From an uncultured Alphaproteobacteria bacterium (GTDB lineage: Bacteria; Pseudomonadota; Alphaproteobacteria; Methylaequorales; Methylaequoraceae): a stretch of DNA of 64,000 bases. The stretch spans positions 124,001 through 188,000 of the forward strand of contig CACEXK010000001.1 in assembly GCA_902563505.1 (NCBI GenBank), given 5' to 3'. Within the stretch, counting starts at the first letter, position 1, and each line of letters starts with the position of its first letter. Made by a program: the position numbers and the translations under genes. The notes under the pieces are model-generated. The model worked only from the letters and a program-made list of their open reading frames with translations, was not told the origin of the DNA and searched no databases. Below are positions 45,587 to 54,133 of the stretch, one piece after another.

Positions 45587-46481
45587 TAAATTAAAAATTT
45601 TTTTAAATATCAGGCTTTTTGTTTTGTTTTTTACTCTCACAAGTTGTTCAGAGGCTACTTTTCTTGTTAATTCAGTAAAAAGAGTTGGAACATGGGGTGA
45701 TGAACCAAGCTATAAAATTGGAAAACCATATGTAATAAATGGTAAATGGTACTACCCAGCTGTTGATTATCAATACGATGAAATTGGATTTGCCTCATGG
45801 TACGGCCCTGGTTTTCATGGTAAAACAACAGCAAATGGTGAAATATTTGATCAAAATAAAATTAGTGCAGCTCACAGAACACTGCCTTTGCCTTCAATCG
45901 TAAGAGTAACTAATTTAGAAAATGGAAAAGTTCTAACAAAAGTAAGGATAAATGATAGGGGACCATTTGTTAAAAATAGAATTATTGATTTGTCAAAAAA
46001 AGCTGCTAAGGAACTTGGTTTTCTAAGAAGAGGTGTTGCTAAAGTCAGAGTTGAAATATTGGAAGAAGAATCAAGAGAGTTAGCTTTGTTAAGTTCAAAT
46101 GATTTCCAAAAACAAGTAGAGCCAGCTAAAGTGAAAGAAATCACTAAAATAGACATCACATCTTCAAATGAAGGTGATTTTGATAAAGATAAAAAAATAT
46201 TGAAAAAAAATAGCTCTGACTCAGAACCACAGATTGATAATAGTATTCTGGGCAATAAAGAATTAGAAATTCAGGTTGGTGCATTCACTGATCATAGAAA
46301 CGCTAAATCATTAATTGAAAAACTATCAGAATTCAAAGCATATATTAAGCGCGAGTTTGTAGAGAGTAAATATATTTATAGAGTGCGAATTGGACCAATT
46401 GAGAATATTAACCAAGCCAATCAAATTCAAGAAAAACTCTATGGCCTTGGATATACTACATCACATCTAGTAATGAATTAA
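45573..46481 (+). CDS. rlpA: RlpA-like lipoprotein with SPOR domain
   Basis: A 302-residue lipoprotein, lipobox LTSC with Cys25. The double-psi beta-barrel starts at GFASWYGPGFHGKTTANGE (about 71-89) and includes ISAAHRTLPLP, RINDRGPF and RIIDLSKKAAKEL; the catalytic-type Asp in NDRGPF is present. An acidic linker leads to a C-terminal SPOR domain (about 225-302, LEIQVGAFTDHRNAKSL). RlpA is a septal lytic transglycosylase acting on peptidoglycan stripped of stem peptides. It is coupled to mltB, and dac follows 3 bases later. Confidence 0.94.
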   Translation: MKLINKLKIFLNIRLFVLFFTLTSCSEATFLVNSVKRVGTWGDEPSYKIGKPYVINGKWYYPAVDYQYDEIGFASWYGPGFHGKTTANGEIFDQNKISAAHRTLPLPSIVRVTNLENGKVLTKVRINDRGPFVKNRIIDLSKKAAKELGFLRRGVAKVRVEILEEESRELALLSSNDFQKQVEPAKVKEITKIDITSSNEGDFDKDKKILKKNSSDSEPQIDNSILGNKELEIQVGAFTDHRNAKSLIEKLSEFKAYIKREFVESKYIYRVRIGPIENINQANQIQEKLYGLGYTTSHLVMN

Positions 46482-46484
46482 ATT

Positions 46485-47618
46485 ATGAGAAAACTTTTTA
46501 TTGTTTTATTTTTTACTTTCTTTTATTCCTCTGTTTTTTCAATTGAGACCCCTGCAAAACAGGCAATATTGTATGATTATGAAACAAACACAGTGATCTT
46601 TGAAAAAAACTCAGATGAATTAATGTCCCCAAGTTCGATGAGTAAGATAATGACAATATATTATGTTTTCAAAAAAATTAAAGAAGGTGAGGTTGCACTT
46701 GATGATGAATTTGAAATTAGTAAAAAAGCCTGGAAAAAAGGTGGTTCAAGAATGTTTCTAAATTTAGGTTCTAAAGTCAAAGTTGAAGATTTAATTCGAG
46801 GTATAATTGTTCAATCTGGAAATGATGCTTGTATTGCAATAGCTGAAGGTATATCAGGAAGCGAGGATCTCTTTGTAGAAGAGTTAAATTTATTGGCAAA
46901 AGAATTAGGATTAAGAAATTCTTCTTTTACTAATTCAACAGGATGGCCTGATCCTGATCATTTGATGACAATAAGGGACTTATTAACGATTACTATAAGA
47001 ACAATTGAAGATTTCCCAGAACTTTATCATTATTATTCAGAAAAAGAATTTACATATAATGACATTAAACAAATGAATAGAAATCCGTTATTATTTTCCT
47101 CATTAAGTTCTGACGGGCTAAAAACAGGTCATACATCCCTTGGTGGTTATGGGTTAGTAGCTACAGTAAAAAAGGAAGATAGAAGATTAATTTTAATTCT
47201 TAATGGCCTTTCTTCAAGTCGAAATCGTACAAAAGAATCAGAAAGACTTATAAAGATTGGATTTAATCAGTTTGAAAATATAATTGTTTCTGAGAAAGGT
47301 AAATCGCTAATAAAAGTTCCAGTATGGGCAGGTAACAAAAAATCAATTAAATTATTAGCAGACAATAAAATCTCATTAACAGTTCCAAAAAGATTAAAAA
47401 AAAATTTAAAATTTAAAATAAAATATCAATCACCAATTATACCTCCGGTTAAAAAACATCAAAAAGTTGGTAAATTAGTCATAGAAAAAAAAAATGGAGA
47501 ATTACTTAAAGAATTCGATTTACTTTCAAGTGATAATGTTAAAAAAATAGGTTTCTTTTCAAAAATTCTTCTTAATTTGAAGTACCTTTTACTTGGAGAA
47601 AGTATAATTTCAAAATAA
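46485..47618 (+). CDS. dacC: D-alanyl-D-alanine carboxypeptidase (PBP5/6 type)
   Basis: A 377-residue penicillin-binding protein with a signal peptide (1-19). The active-site triad motifs are SMSK (Ser51, Lys54), SGN (111-113), and KTG (213-215). The C-terminal beta-rich domain and a final hydrophobic/amphipathic anchor (GFFSKILLNLKYLLLGE) match PBP5/6. It trims the terminal D-Ala of stem pentapeptides. Its TAA shares a base with the tmk ATG, so translation is coupled. Confidence 0.94.
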   Translation: MRKLFIVLFFTFFYSSVFSIETPAKQAILYDYETNTVIFEKNSDELMSPSSMSKIMTIYYVFKKIKEGEVALDDEFEISKKAWKKGGSRMFLNLGSKVKVEDLIRGIIVQSGNDACIAIAEGISGSEDLFVEELNLLAKELGLRNSSFTNSTGWPDPDHLMTIRDLLTITIRTIEDFPELYHYYSEKEFTYNDIKQMNRNPLLFSSLSSDGLKTGHTSLGGYGLVATVKKEDRRLILILNGLSSSRNRTKESERLIKIGFNQFENIIVSEKGKSLIKVPVWAGNKKSIKLLADNKISLTVPKRLKKNLKFKIKYQSPIIPPVKKHQKVGKLVIEKKNGELLKEFDLLSSDNVKKIGFFSKILLNLKYLLLGESIISK

Positions 47619-48259
47619 TGAAAAAATTTATAACTTTTGAGGGTATGGATGGATCTGGAAAATCAACACAAGTTGAATTGCTTGGAAAATCATTAAAGAA
47701 AATTAATGAAGATTGTTTTTTGACCAGAGAGCCAGGTGGAACAACTATCTCAGAAAAAATAAGATCGATATTAGTTAATGAAACAATTGAAGATATTAAA
47801 CCTAAGACAGAGCTTTTATTAATTTATGCTGCTCGTCATCAACATATAAAAGAAAAATTACTACCTAATCTAAAAAAAAGGATAGTAATTTGTGACAGAT
47901 TTTATCATTCAACATTTTGCTATCAAATACTATCAAACTCAATTCCATTTAGTGTTTTACAAAGTCTTCATAAAACATTTGCAGACAACTTATATCCTGA
48001 CATTACATTTTTTATTGATACAGAGCCAAAAATTTCAATTAATAGAAGTTTAAAAATCAAAAATAATGAAAAAAGATTTGAATTAAAAAAACATGAATAC
48101 CACAAAGTTGTTTACAATGGCTTTCTTGATTTTGTAAATAATAATAATAATTTTTTTAAAGTTGATGGAAATGAAAAAATAATGAAAATTCATCAAAAAA
48201 TCATAGATATTTTAAATAAAAAAAAAATCACAAAATTAACTATTCCTTATTGTTCTTGA
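47618..48259 (+). CDS. tmk: Thymidylate kinase
   Basis: A 213-residue P-loop kinase. The P-loop GMDGSGKST is at 9-17, followed by the DR(Y/F) motif in VICDRFYHSTFCYQ and the TREPGGT substrate loop. It phosphorylates dTMP to dTDP. The usual LID-region arginines are reduced in number; KSLKIKNNEKRFELK is the likely LID. It is overlapped by dac at the start and 1 base from holB, the standard tmk-holB pair. Confidence 0.95.
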   Translation: MKKFITFEGMDGSGKSTQVELLGKSLKKINEDCFLTREPGGTTISEKIRSILVNETIEDIKPKTELLLIYAARHQHIKEKLLPNLKKRIVICDRFYHSTFCYQILSNSIPFSVLQSLHKTFADNLYPDITFFIDTEPKISINRSLKIKNNEKRFELKKHEYHKVVYNGFLDFVNNNNNFFKVDGNEKIMKIHQKIIDILNKKKITKLTIPYCS

Positions 48260-48260
48260 T

Positions 48261-49136
48261 ATGGAGAATTGTTTAAATTTTAATGGGCATGAAAATGAAT
48301 TTAATCAATTATTAAATTCCTATAGTAAAAAGTTCCCACATTCTTGGATTTTTTTTGGTCCTAAAGGTTCTGGTAAATACAAAACTTTTTTGAAGTTTGT
48401 AGAAAAAATATACGCAAATAAAAAAAATTATTTACAAAACTTATTTGAAATTAACGGAGATGACGATTCAGCATTTATAGAAAGTATTAGGGATCTTATT
48501 TCTCAAAGTTTATTAACAAATTCTAATGATTATAAATTTAAATCTTTCTTTGTAATAAATAATGCTGAATTATTAAACTTTAATTCTATGAATGCATTGT
48601 TAAAAACCATTGAAGAACCACCTAAAAATACAGTTATAATTATTATTACTAATAACTTAAAAAAAATTCCTAAAACTATAATTTCGCGTTGTAATTCTCT
48701 ATATTTTAATCCCTTCAATTCTTCTGAATTTTATTCATTAAGAAAGAATAAGGATGATTTAAATAAACACAGTGAATTTAAGGTCAGTAATTTTAATCCA
48801 AATGTTTTTAAATTAATAAATACTCCAGAAGGTAAAATAATTAAAGAAAAAACAATGGAAATTATTATAAGCAAAGATTTTGATTCTAAAAAAATAAATA
48901 GCCTTATGAAACAAATATCCAAAGATTTTGAAAATAATTTTCAATTGATCTTGAATATTCTTTTTGATTATTTAAAAAATAGATTCCTAGAGAATTTTAA
49001 TAATCTTTATGATGCAAAAAAAATATTGATTTATTTAAATACAATTCAAAAGATCTTTAGCCAAGAGCTAAATATTGATAAAAAAAAAATTTTAAACTTT
49101 ATTTTTAGTGAATTCTTTAATTTAAAAAAACGATAA
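48261..49136 (+). CDS. holB: DNA polymerase III delta-prime subunit
   Basis: A 291-residue clamp-loader subunit. HSWIFFGPKGSGKYKTF is the degenerate P-loop, with Tyr after the Lys where Ser/Thr would be needed, as expected for delta-prime, which does not hydrolyse ATP. FKSFFVINNAELLNFNSMNALLKTIEEPPKNT matches the Walker B/sensor region (about 96-125), and KTIISRCNSLYF contains the SRC motif. It is a short, AT-drifted version. metG starts immediately after its stop. Confidence 0.9.
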   Translation: MENCLNFNGHENEFNQLLNSYSKKFPHSWIFFGPKGSGKYKTFLKFVEKIYANKKNYLQNLFEINGDDDSAFIESIRDLISQSLLTNSNDYKFKSFFVINNAELLNFNSMNALLKTIEEPPKNTVIIIITNNLKKIPKTIISRCNSLYFNPFNSSEFYSLRKNKDDLNKHSEFKVSNFNPNVFKLINTPEGKIIKEKTMEIIISKDFDSKKINSLMKQISKDFENNFQLILNILFDYLKNRFLENFNNLYDAKKILIYLNTIQKIFSQELNIDKKKILNFIFSEFFNLKKR

Positions 49137-50672
49137 ATGAAAAAAATTTATATTACTACACCAATCTTTTATGTTAATGATTTGCCTCATATAGGTCATG
49201 CTTACACATCAATTATTTGTGATACAATCTATAAATTCTACCAATTAAATGGTTTTGATGTTTTATTTACAACCGGAACAGATGAACATGGTTTAAAAGT
49301 TGAGAAAGCTGCAAATTCTAAGAAAGTAAATGTGAAGGATTTTGTTGATTCGGTATCTAAAAACTTTAAAAATCTTACTTTTAAATTACAGCTATCAAAC
49401 ACAGATTTTGTTAGAACTACTGAAGAAAGACATAAAAATGCAGCTTTATTTTTTTGGGATAAATTAGAAACCAATAATCAAATTTATTTGAGTAAATATA
49501 AAGGTTGGTATTCAATTAAAGATGAATCATTTTATCAAGAAAAGGAATTAGAAAAAATAAATAATGAATTTTATACAGCTGATGGAGAGAAAGTAGAATG
49601 GATAGAGGAAGAGAGTTATTTTTTTAAGCTGTCTAATTGGGAGAATAAATTATTAGATTATTATAAAAATAACCCAAATTTCATTATGCCAGACTCAAGA
49701 AGAAATGAAGTGATTAGTTTTGTTAGTTCAGGTTTAAAAGATTTATCTATTTCAAGAACTAGTTTTAAATGGGGTATAACAGTCAAAAACACTAAAAATC
49801 ATATTATGTATGTATGGATTGATGCATTAGTAAATTATCTTACATCCTTAGGATATCCTTCCATCAGTGATGAAAAAAAAGAATTCTGGAAAAATTGTAT
49901 CCATATAATTGGTAAAGATATTTTGAAGTTTCATGCGGTTTATTGGCCTGCAATGCTTATGGCTGCAAATTTACCAATTCCTAAAACAATTTTTGCTCAT
50001 GGTTGGTGGACTAATGAAGGAAAAAAAATTTCAAAGTCATTAGGCAATACAATTGATCCCAATAAAATTATCGAAGAATATGGATTGGATCAATTTAAAT
50101 ATTTTTTATTAAGAGAGGTTAATTTAGGAAATGATGGTGATTATTCTAAAATATCTTTTTTAAATAGAATTAATGCTGATCTTTCAAATAATTTGGGAAA
50201 TCTAATTCAAAGAACTTTAAAATTTTTAAATAAAAATTTTAATAGTACAATTCCATATTCAATAATTGATTCTGATACAAAAATCCAACCACTTAAAGAT
50301 GGCTACGATTTATTAAATAAAGTTGATGAAATGATGAAAATATTTCAAATTAGTTTTTCACTTAAATTAATCTTTGATTATATTACAAGTTTAAATAAGT
50401 TTATGGATAGAGAGGAACCCTGGAATAGTTTTAAAAATAATCCAAAGAAAACTGGAAAGGATTTGGCCATACTTATTGAAGGTTTTAGGTTAATAGGTAT
50501 CATATTGCAACCATTCATTCCAAATGCTTCTTCCAAGATTCTTGATACAATTAATATCAATAAAAATTTAAGATCCTTCAAATATCTAAATAAAGATCAT
50601 AAAATTCAAAAAGGGCATTTTATAAATGAACCAAAACCAATATTTCCTAGATATGAAACCAAAGATTGTTGA
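49137..50672 (+). CDS. metG: Methionyl-tRNA synthetase
   Basis: A 511-residue class I synthetase. TPIFYVNDLPHIGHAYT carries HIGH at 18-21, and the KMSKS loop reads KKISKSLGN (297-301 KISKS). TGTDEHGLKV and HIIGKDILKFHAVYWPAML are conserved core blocks. The zinc-knuckle cysteines are absent, and there is no C-terminal EMAP-like dimer domain, matching the short monomeric form of Alphaproteobacteria. The end overlaps tatD by 20 bases. Confidence 0.96.
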   Translation: MKKIYITTPIFYVNDLPHIGHAYTSIICDTIYKFYQLNGFDVLFTTGTDEHGLKVEKAANSKKVNVKDFVDSVSKNFKNLTFKLQLSNTDFVRTTEERHKNAALFFWDKLETNNQIYLSKYKGWYSIKDESFYQEKELEKINNEFYTADGEKVEWIEEESYFFKLSNWENKLLDYYKNNPNFIMPDSRRNEVISFVSSGLKDLSISRTSFKWGITVKNTKNHIMYVWIDALVNYLTSLGYPSISDEKKEFWKNCIHIIGKDILKFHAVYWPAMLMAANLPIPKTIFAHGWWTNEGKKISKSLGNTIDPNKIIEEYGLDQFKYFLLREVNLGNDGDYSKISFLNRINADLSNNLGNLIQRTLKFLNKNFNSTIPYSIIDSDTKIQPLKDGYDLLNKVDEMMKIFQISFSLKLIFDYITSLNKFMDREEPWNSFKNNPKKTGKDLAILIEGFRLIGIILQPFIPNASSKILDTININKNLRSFKYLNKDHKIQKGHFINEPKPIFPRYETKDC

Positions 50673-51447
50673 TTCACATTGCCATCTTGATTTCAAAGAT
50701 TTTTCGGATGATTTAGACTTAGTGATTAAAAATGCAAAATCCTCAGAAGTTGAATATTTATTGAGTATTTCTATTGATTTTATAAATTTTGAAAAGATCT
50801 ATGAAATTGCTTCCAAATATAAAAATATATGGTGCACAACCGGAGTACACCCTAATAATGTTCCTAAAAGATTTACAGATAATGAAATTGAAAAATTAAT
50901 GATAATTTTAAAAAAAAATCTTTCAAAAAAAAAAGTTGTAGGAGTAGGTGAAACAGGTTTGGATTTTTTTAGAAGCTCGGATAATAAAAATAATCAGATT
51001 TCATATTTTGATGCGCATTTATATACAGCAGCCAAGAATGATTATCCAGTTATAGTTCATACTCGTGAAGCAGATGTTGATACAATTAATTGTATTGATA
51101 ACTCATTTAAGAAGTATTCTACAAGAGGGCTTATTCATTGTTTTTCTTCAACGAAAGAATTAGCTTCAAAAGTTCTTGATAATGGGTTCTATATTTCATT
51201 TTCTGGAATAGTTACTTTTAAAAAAGCATCAAATTTAATTGATATTGTAAAATATGTTCCCCTTGATAGAATTTTAATTGAAACTGATGCACCATATCTT
51301 GCTCCGGAACCTTTCAGAGGAAAAAGGAATGAGCCATCTTATGTAATACATACGCTTAAAAAGATTGCTGAAATTAAAAAAATTAAAAATGATGAGTTGG
51401 CAAAAATAACAACAGAAAACTTTTTCTCATTATTTACAGGCACTTAG
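50653..51447 (+). CDS. tatD: TatD-family metal-dependent deoxyribonuclease
   Basis: Starting at ATG 50653 gives the usual MKPKIVDSHCHLDF and 264 residues; an ATG 27 bases upstream is also open. Metal ligands: His9 and His11 in SHCHLDF, Glu in VGVGETGLDF, His in PVIVHTREAD, His in GLIHCFSS, and Asp in ETDAPYLAPEP. The family has 3'-5' exonuclease activity on DNA and is involved in DNA repair or quality control. It is not functionally tied to Tat export despite the name. The MBL gene begins 1 base after it. Confidence 0.94.
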   Translation: MKPKIVDSHCHLDFKDFSDDLDLVIKNAKSSEVEYLLSISIDFINFEKIYEIASKYKNIWCTTGVHPNNVPKRFTDNEIEKLMIILKKNLSKKKVVGVGETGLDFFRSSDNKNNQISYFDAHLYTAAKNDYPVIVHTREADVDTINCIDNSFKKYSTRGLIHCFSSTKELASKVLDNGFYISFSGIVTFKKASNLIDIVKYVPLDRILIETDAPYLAPEPFRGKRNEPSYVIHTLKKIAEIKKIKNDELAKITTENFFSLFTGT

Positions 51448-51448
51448 G

Positions 51449-52225
51449 ATGAGTATTGAAATCACTATATTAGGTTGTGGAAGTTCCTCTGGGGTACCAG
51501 CAATTGGTAATTATTGGGGTAAGTGTAACCCTGATAATCCAAAAAATAAAAGGTTAAGATGTTCAATATTGATAAAAACTAAGAAATTAACTATTCTTGT
51601 TGATTCTACACCAGATTTAAGACAACAGCTTTTAAGTGCGAATGTAAAAAGACTTGATGGAGTACTAATCACCCATACTCATTCAGATCATATTAATGGT
51701 ATTGATGATTTTAGATGTTTAAATTTATTGATGAAAAAAGATATAAATCTTTATGCAAATAAAGATATTATTAGCAAAATAAGAGAGAAATTTGGTTATG
51801 TTTTTGAAAGCTTAGTCCCAGAAGCAAATGGTTTTTACTACAAACCTTGTTTAATTCCAAATGAAATTAGTGGTTTATTTAAAATAAAAGATCTTGAAAT
51901 AATGAGTTTTGAGCAAAATCACGGTTTTACAAATTCTACTGGTTTTAGAATTAAAAATTTCGCATATTGCACAGATGTTTTTGATTTTGATGATAATGCA
52001 TTGGGTAATTTGAAAAATTTAGATTTGTGGATTGTTGACTGTTTAAGATTCGAACCTCATAAATGTCATGCTCATTATGAAAAAGTTATGCAATGGATTG
52101 GTGATTTAAAACCCAAGAAGACAGTTTTTACCCATATGAATTATGATATTGATTATGATTATATAAAATCTATAGCCCCTAGAAATTGTATGCCAGCATA
52201 TGATGGTTTAATTTTAAAGGTTTAG
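51449..52225 (+). CDS. MBL-fold metallohydrolase, PhnP-like
   Basis: A 258-residue metallo-beta-lactamase-fold protein with the zinc signature LITHTHSDHINGID (His76, His78, Asp80, His81) and an N-terminal LGCGSSSGVPAIG typical of PhnP/COG1235 phosphodiesterases. WIVDCLRFEPHKCHAHYEK and KTVFTHMNYD provide the later ligands. PhnP hydrolyses cyclic ribose phosphodiesters; in Alphaproteobacteria this metG-tatD-MBL linkage is common without any phosphonate genes. The substrate is therefore uncertain. It is convergent with the glycosyltransferase-like gene. Confidence 0.9.
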   Translation: MSIEITILGCGSSSGVPAIGNYWGKCNPDNPKNKRLRCSILIKTKKLTILVDSTPDLRQQLLSANVKRLDGVLITHTHSDHINGIDDFRCLNLLMKKDINLYANKDIISKIREKFGYVFESLVPEANGFYYKPCLIPNEISGLFKIKDLEIMSFEQNHGFTNSTGFRIKNFAYCTDVFDFDDNALGNLKNLDLWIVDCLRFEPHKCHAHYEKVMQWIGDLKPKKTVFTHMNYDIDYDYIKSIAPRNCMPAYDGLILKV

Positions 52226-52230
52226 ACTCT

Positions 52231-53022
52231 TTAAGTTTCTCTTGCTATTTCGGTTAATTTTTTTTCAAATTTTATGTCGTGGGATAAAATTAAAAAAGCC
52301 AATATAAATTTTTTAATTGGATCAACCTCGTAGGTAAATTCAGTAATAAAACTATCAAGTTTTTGCTTAGAGAGTAATTTTCTTGCTAATTTCTGAAATA
52401 TCTTCTCGCCCCTATCATATTGGGATTGAGTATTACATTTTAAATAAATATCATCAACTTTAGATTTTCCCATAGAAGGATGAAGATGCTCAAACATAAT
52501 ATTTTTTCTATTTAATACAACACCATCTCTGTGTGAAATCCATGAATGAAAATTATCACAATAAACATGATCAAATTCAGGGTGTAAAACATACCCTAGT
52601 TTTTTATATCTTTTTAATGATAAGATTACAGTTTTAACCATATAAACTCGAGTATCTTTTTCCTCAGTTCCATCACTCACATTTAAAACAATTTCTTGTG
52701 ACCAATCTGCTGTATTAAGTATTTTTGTATCCCAACCTTTTTCTGGAATTGTATCATCAGTTGCAACAATTATACAATTCGCTTTCGCATACCTTGCTGC
52801 AATATTACATTTTTTCACAATACCAAAACTATAAGGTTCAAAAATATCAATTAAATTATTATCGATATTTTTCCTTTTGTTTAATTCTTTTTTATTTGAT
52901 GAGTCAAAACAGGTTATATATTGAATTATTTCAGGATTTTCTGCTAATTCTAACCATTTTTTTCTAGTTTCAATTGCTAATTTTGTCCTACAGGTTGGAT
53001 GGATGCATGAAATTTTGTACAT
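52231..53022 (-). CDS. Glycosyltransferase-like protein (GT-A fold)
   Basis: Using the ATG at 53022 gives 263 residues and the start MYKISCIHPTCRTKLAIETR, which resembles the NTP-binding beginning of GT2-like proteins; an ATG 39 bases upstream is open. NIAARYAKANCIIVATDDTIPEKGWD is like the strand carrying the DxD motif (here TDD). HRDGVVLNRKNIMFEHLHP could contain the base. It is a likely sugar transferase at the border of the polysaccharide cluster, on the opposite strand. Donor and acceptor are unknown. Confidence 0.55.
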   Translation of the reverse strand: MYKISCIHPTCRTKLAIETRKKWLELAENPEIIQYITCFDSSNKKELNKRKNIDNNLIDIFEPYSFGIVKKCNIAARYAKANCIIVATDDTIPEKGWDTKILNTADWSQEIVLNVSDGTEEKDTRVYMVKTVILSLKRYKKLGYVLHPEFDHVYCDNFHSWISHRDGVVLNRKNIMFEHLHPSMGKSKVDDIYLKCNTQSQYDRGEKIFQKLARKLLSKQKLDSFITEFTYEVDPIKKFILAFLILSHDIKFEKKLTEIARET

Positions 53023-53118
53023 AGTGACAAAATCTGCAGGTTTTATGCCAAGGTTAATCAAATATCTAACATAAGATACATTTAAAAATTTTTATGTTAA
53101 TTTAATATTTGTAGGATT

Positions 53119-54108
53119 ATGAAGAATATTGTTGTAACTGGGTGCGCTGGTTTTATTGGGAGTCATCTATGCGAGAGATTGACTAATGAAAATTTAAATA
53201 TTGTTGGTTTGGATAATTTAAGTAATGGTAAAATCTCAAATTTAAAAAAGTTAACTAATTGCAAAAATTTTGATTTTATAGAATCTGATATCAATGATGA
53301 GTTCAAAATGAAGCAGATTTTTAAAAAATCAGATATTTTATTCCACCTTGCTGCATTAGCAGATATTGTTCCTTCTATAAAAAATCCTGATTCTTATTTT
53401 TCCTCTAATGTATTGGGTACCTATAATATAATGAAATTATGTAAAGAACATAATTTAAAAAAAATTATTTACGCAGCATCTTCATCATGTTATGGAATCC
53501 CAAAAAAGTATCCAACTCCTGAAAATGCAGATATTAATCCGCTATATCCATATGCATTAACTAAAAGACTTGGTGAAGAAATTGTTATACATTTTGGAAA
53601 GTTATTTAATATTCCAACTGTTAGTCTTAGGTTTTTTAATGTTTTTGGGCCAAGAGCAAGAACTTCAGGAGCTTATGGTGCTGTTTTTGGAGTTTTTTTA
53701 GCTCAAAAACTAGCTAATAAACCTTTTACAGTTGTTGGAGACGGAGAACAGACCAGAGATTTTACATATATAGACGATGTTATTAATGCACTAATTGAAG
53801 TAATGGATCAGAAAATTAGAAATGAAATTTTTAATGTTGGGTCTGGTAAAACATATAGCGTCAATCATTTAATTAAACTATTAGGAGGTGGGAAGAAAAT
53901 ATATATTCCAAAAAGACCAGGTGAACCTGATTGTACTTATGCAGACATAACTAAAATACTAAAAAAAACAAAATGGAAACCTTTAATTACTTTTGAAGAA
54001 GGTATAGAAAAATTATTAGAAAATATTAATGATTTTCAAGATGCTCCTTTGTGGGACAAAAAATCAATAGAAAACGAAACAAAAGATTGGTTTAAATATT
54101 TAACATAG
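53119..54108 (+). CDS. NAD-dependent sugar epimerase/dehydratase (extended SDR)
   Basis: A 329-residue extended short-chain dehydrogenase. The NAD-binding loop is GCAGFIGSH (8-16), AASSSCYG (119-126) carries the catalytic Ser, and the active pair is Tyr145-Lys149 in YPYALTKRLGEE. RFFNVFGPRA and VVGDGEQTRDFTYIDD are the nucleotide-sugar blocks of GalE/WbpP-type UDP-hexose 4-epimerases. It probably acts on a nucleotide-activated hexose for the surface polysaccharide. The gene opens the rightward cluster and has its own spacer upstream (96 bases). Confidence 0.88.
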   Translation: MKNIVVTGCAGFIGSHLCERLTNENLNIVGLDNLSNGKISNLKKLTNCKNFDFIESDINDEFKMKQIFKKSDILFHLAALADIVPSIKNPDSYFSSNVLGTYNIMKLCKEHNLKKIIYAASSSCYGIPKKYPTPENADINPLYPYALTKRLGEEIVIHFGKLFNIPTVSLRFFNVFGPRARTSGAYGAVFGVFLAQKLANKPFTVVGDGEQTRDFTYIDDVINALIEVMDQKIRNEIFNVGSGKTYSVNHLIKLLGGGKKIYIPKRPGEPDCTYADITKILKKTKWKPLITFEEGIEKLLENINDFQDAPLWDKKSIENETKDWFKYLT

Positions 54109-54133
54109 ATTAATTTAAATATAAAAGAAAAAT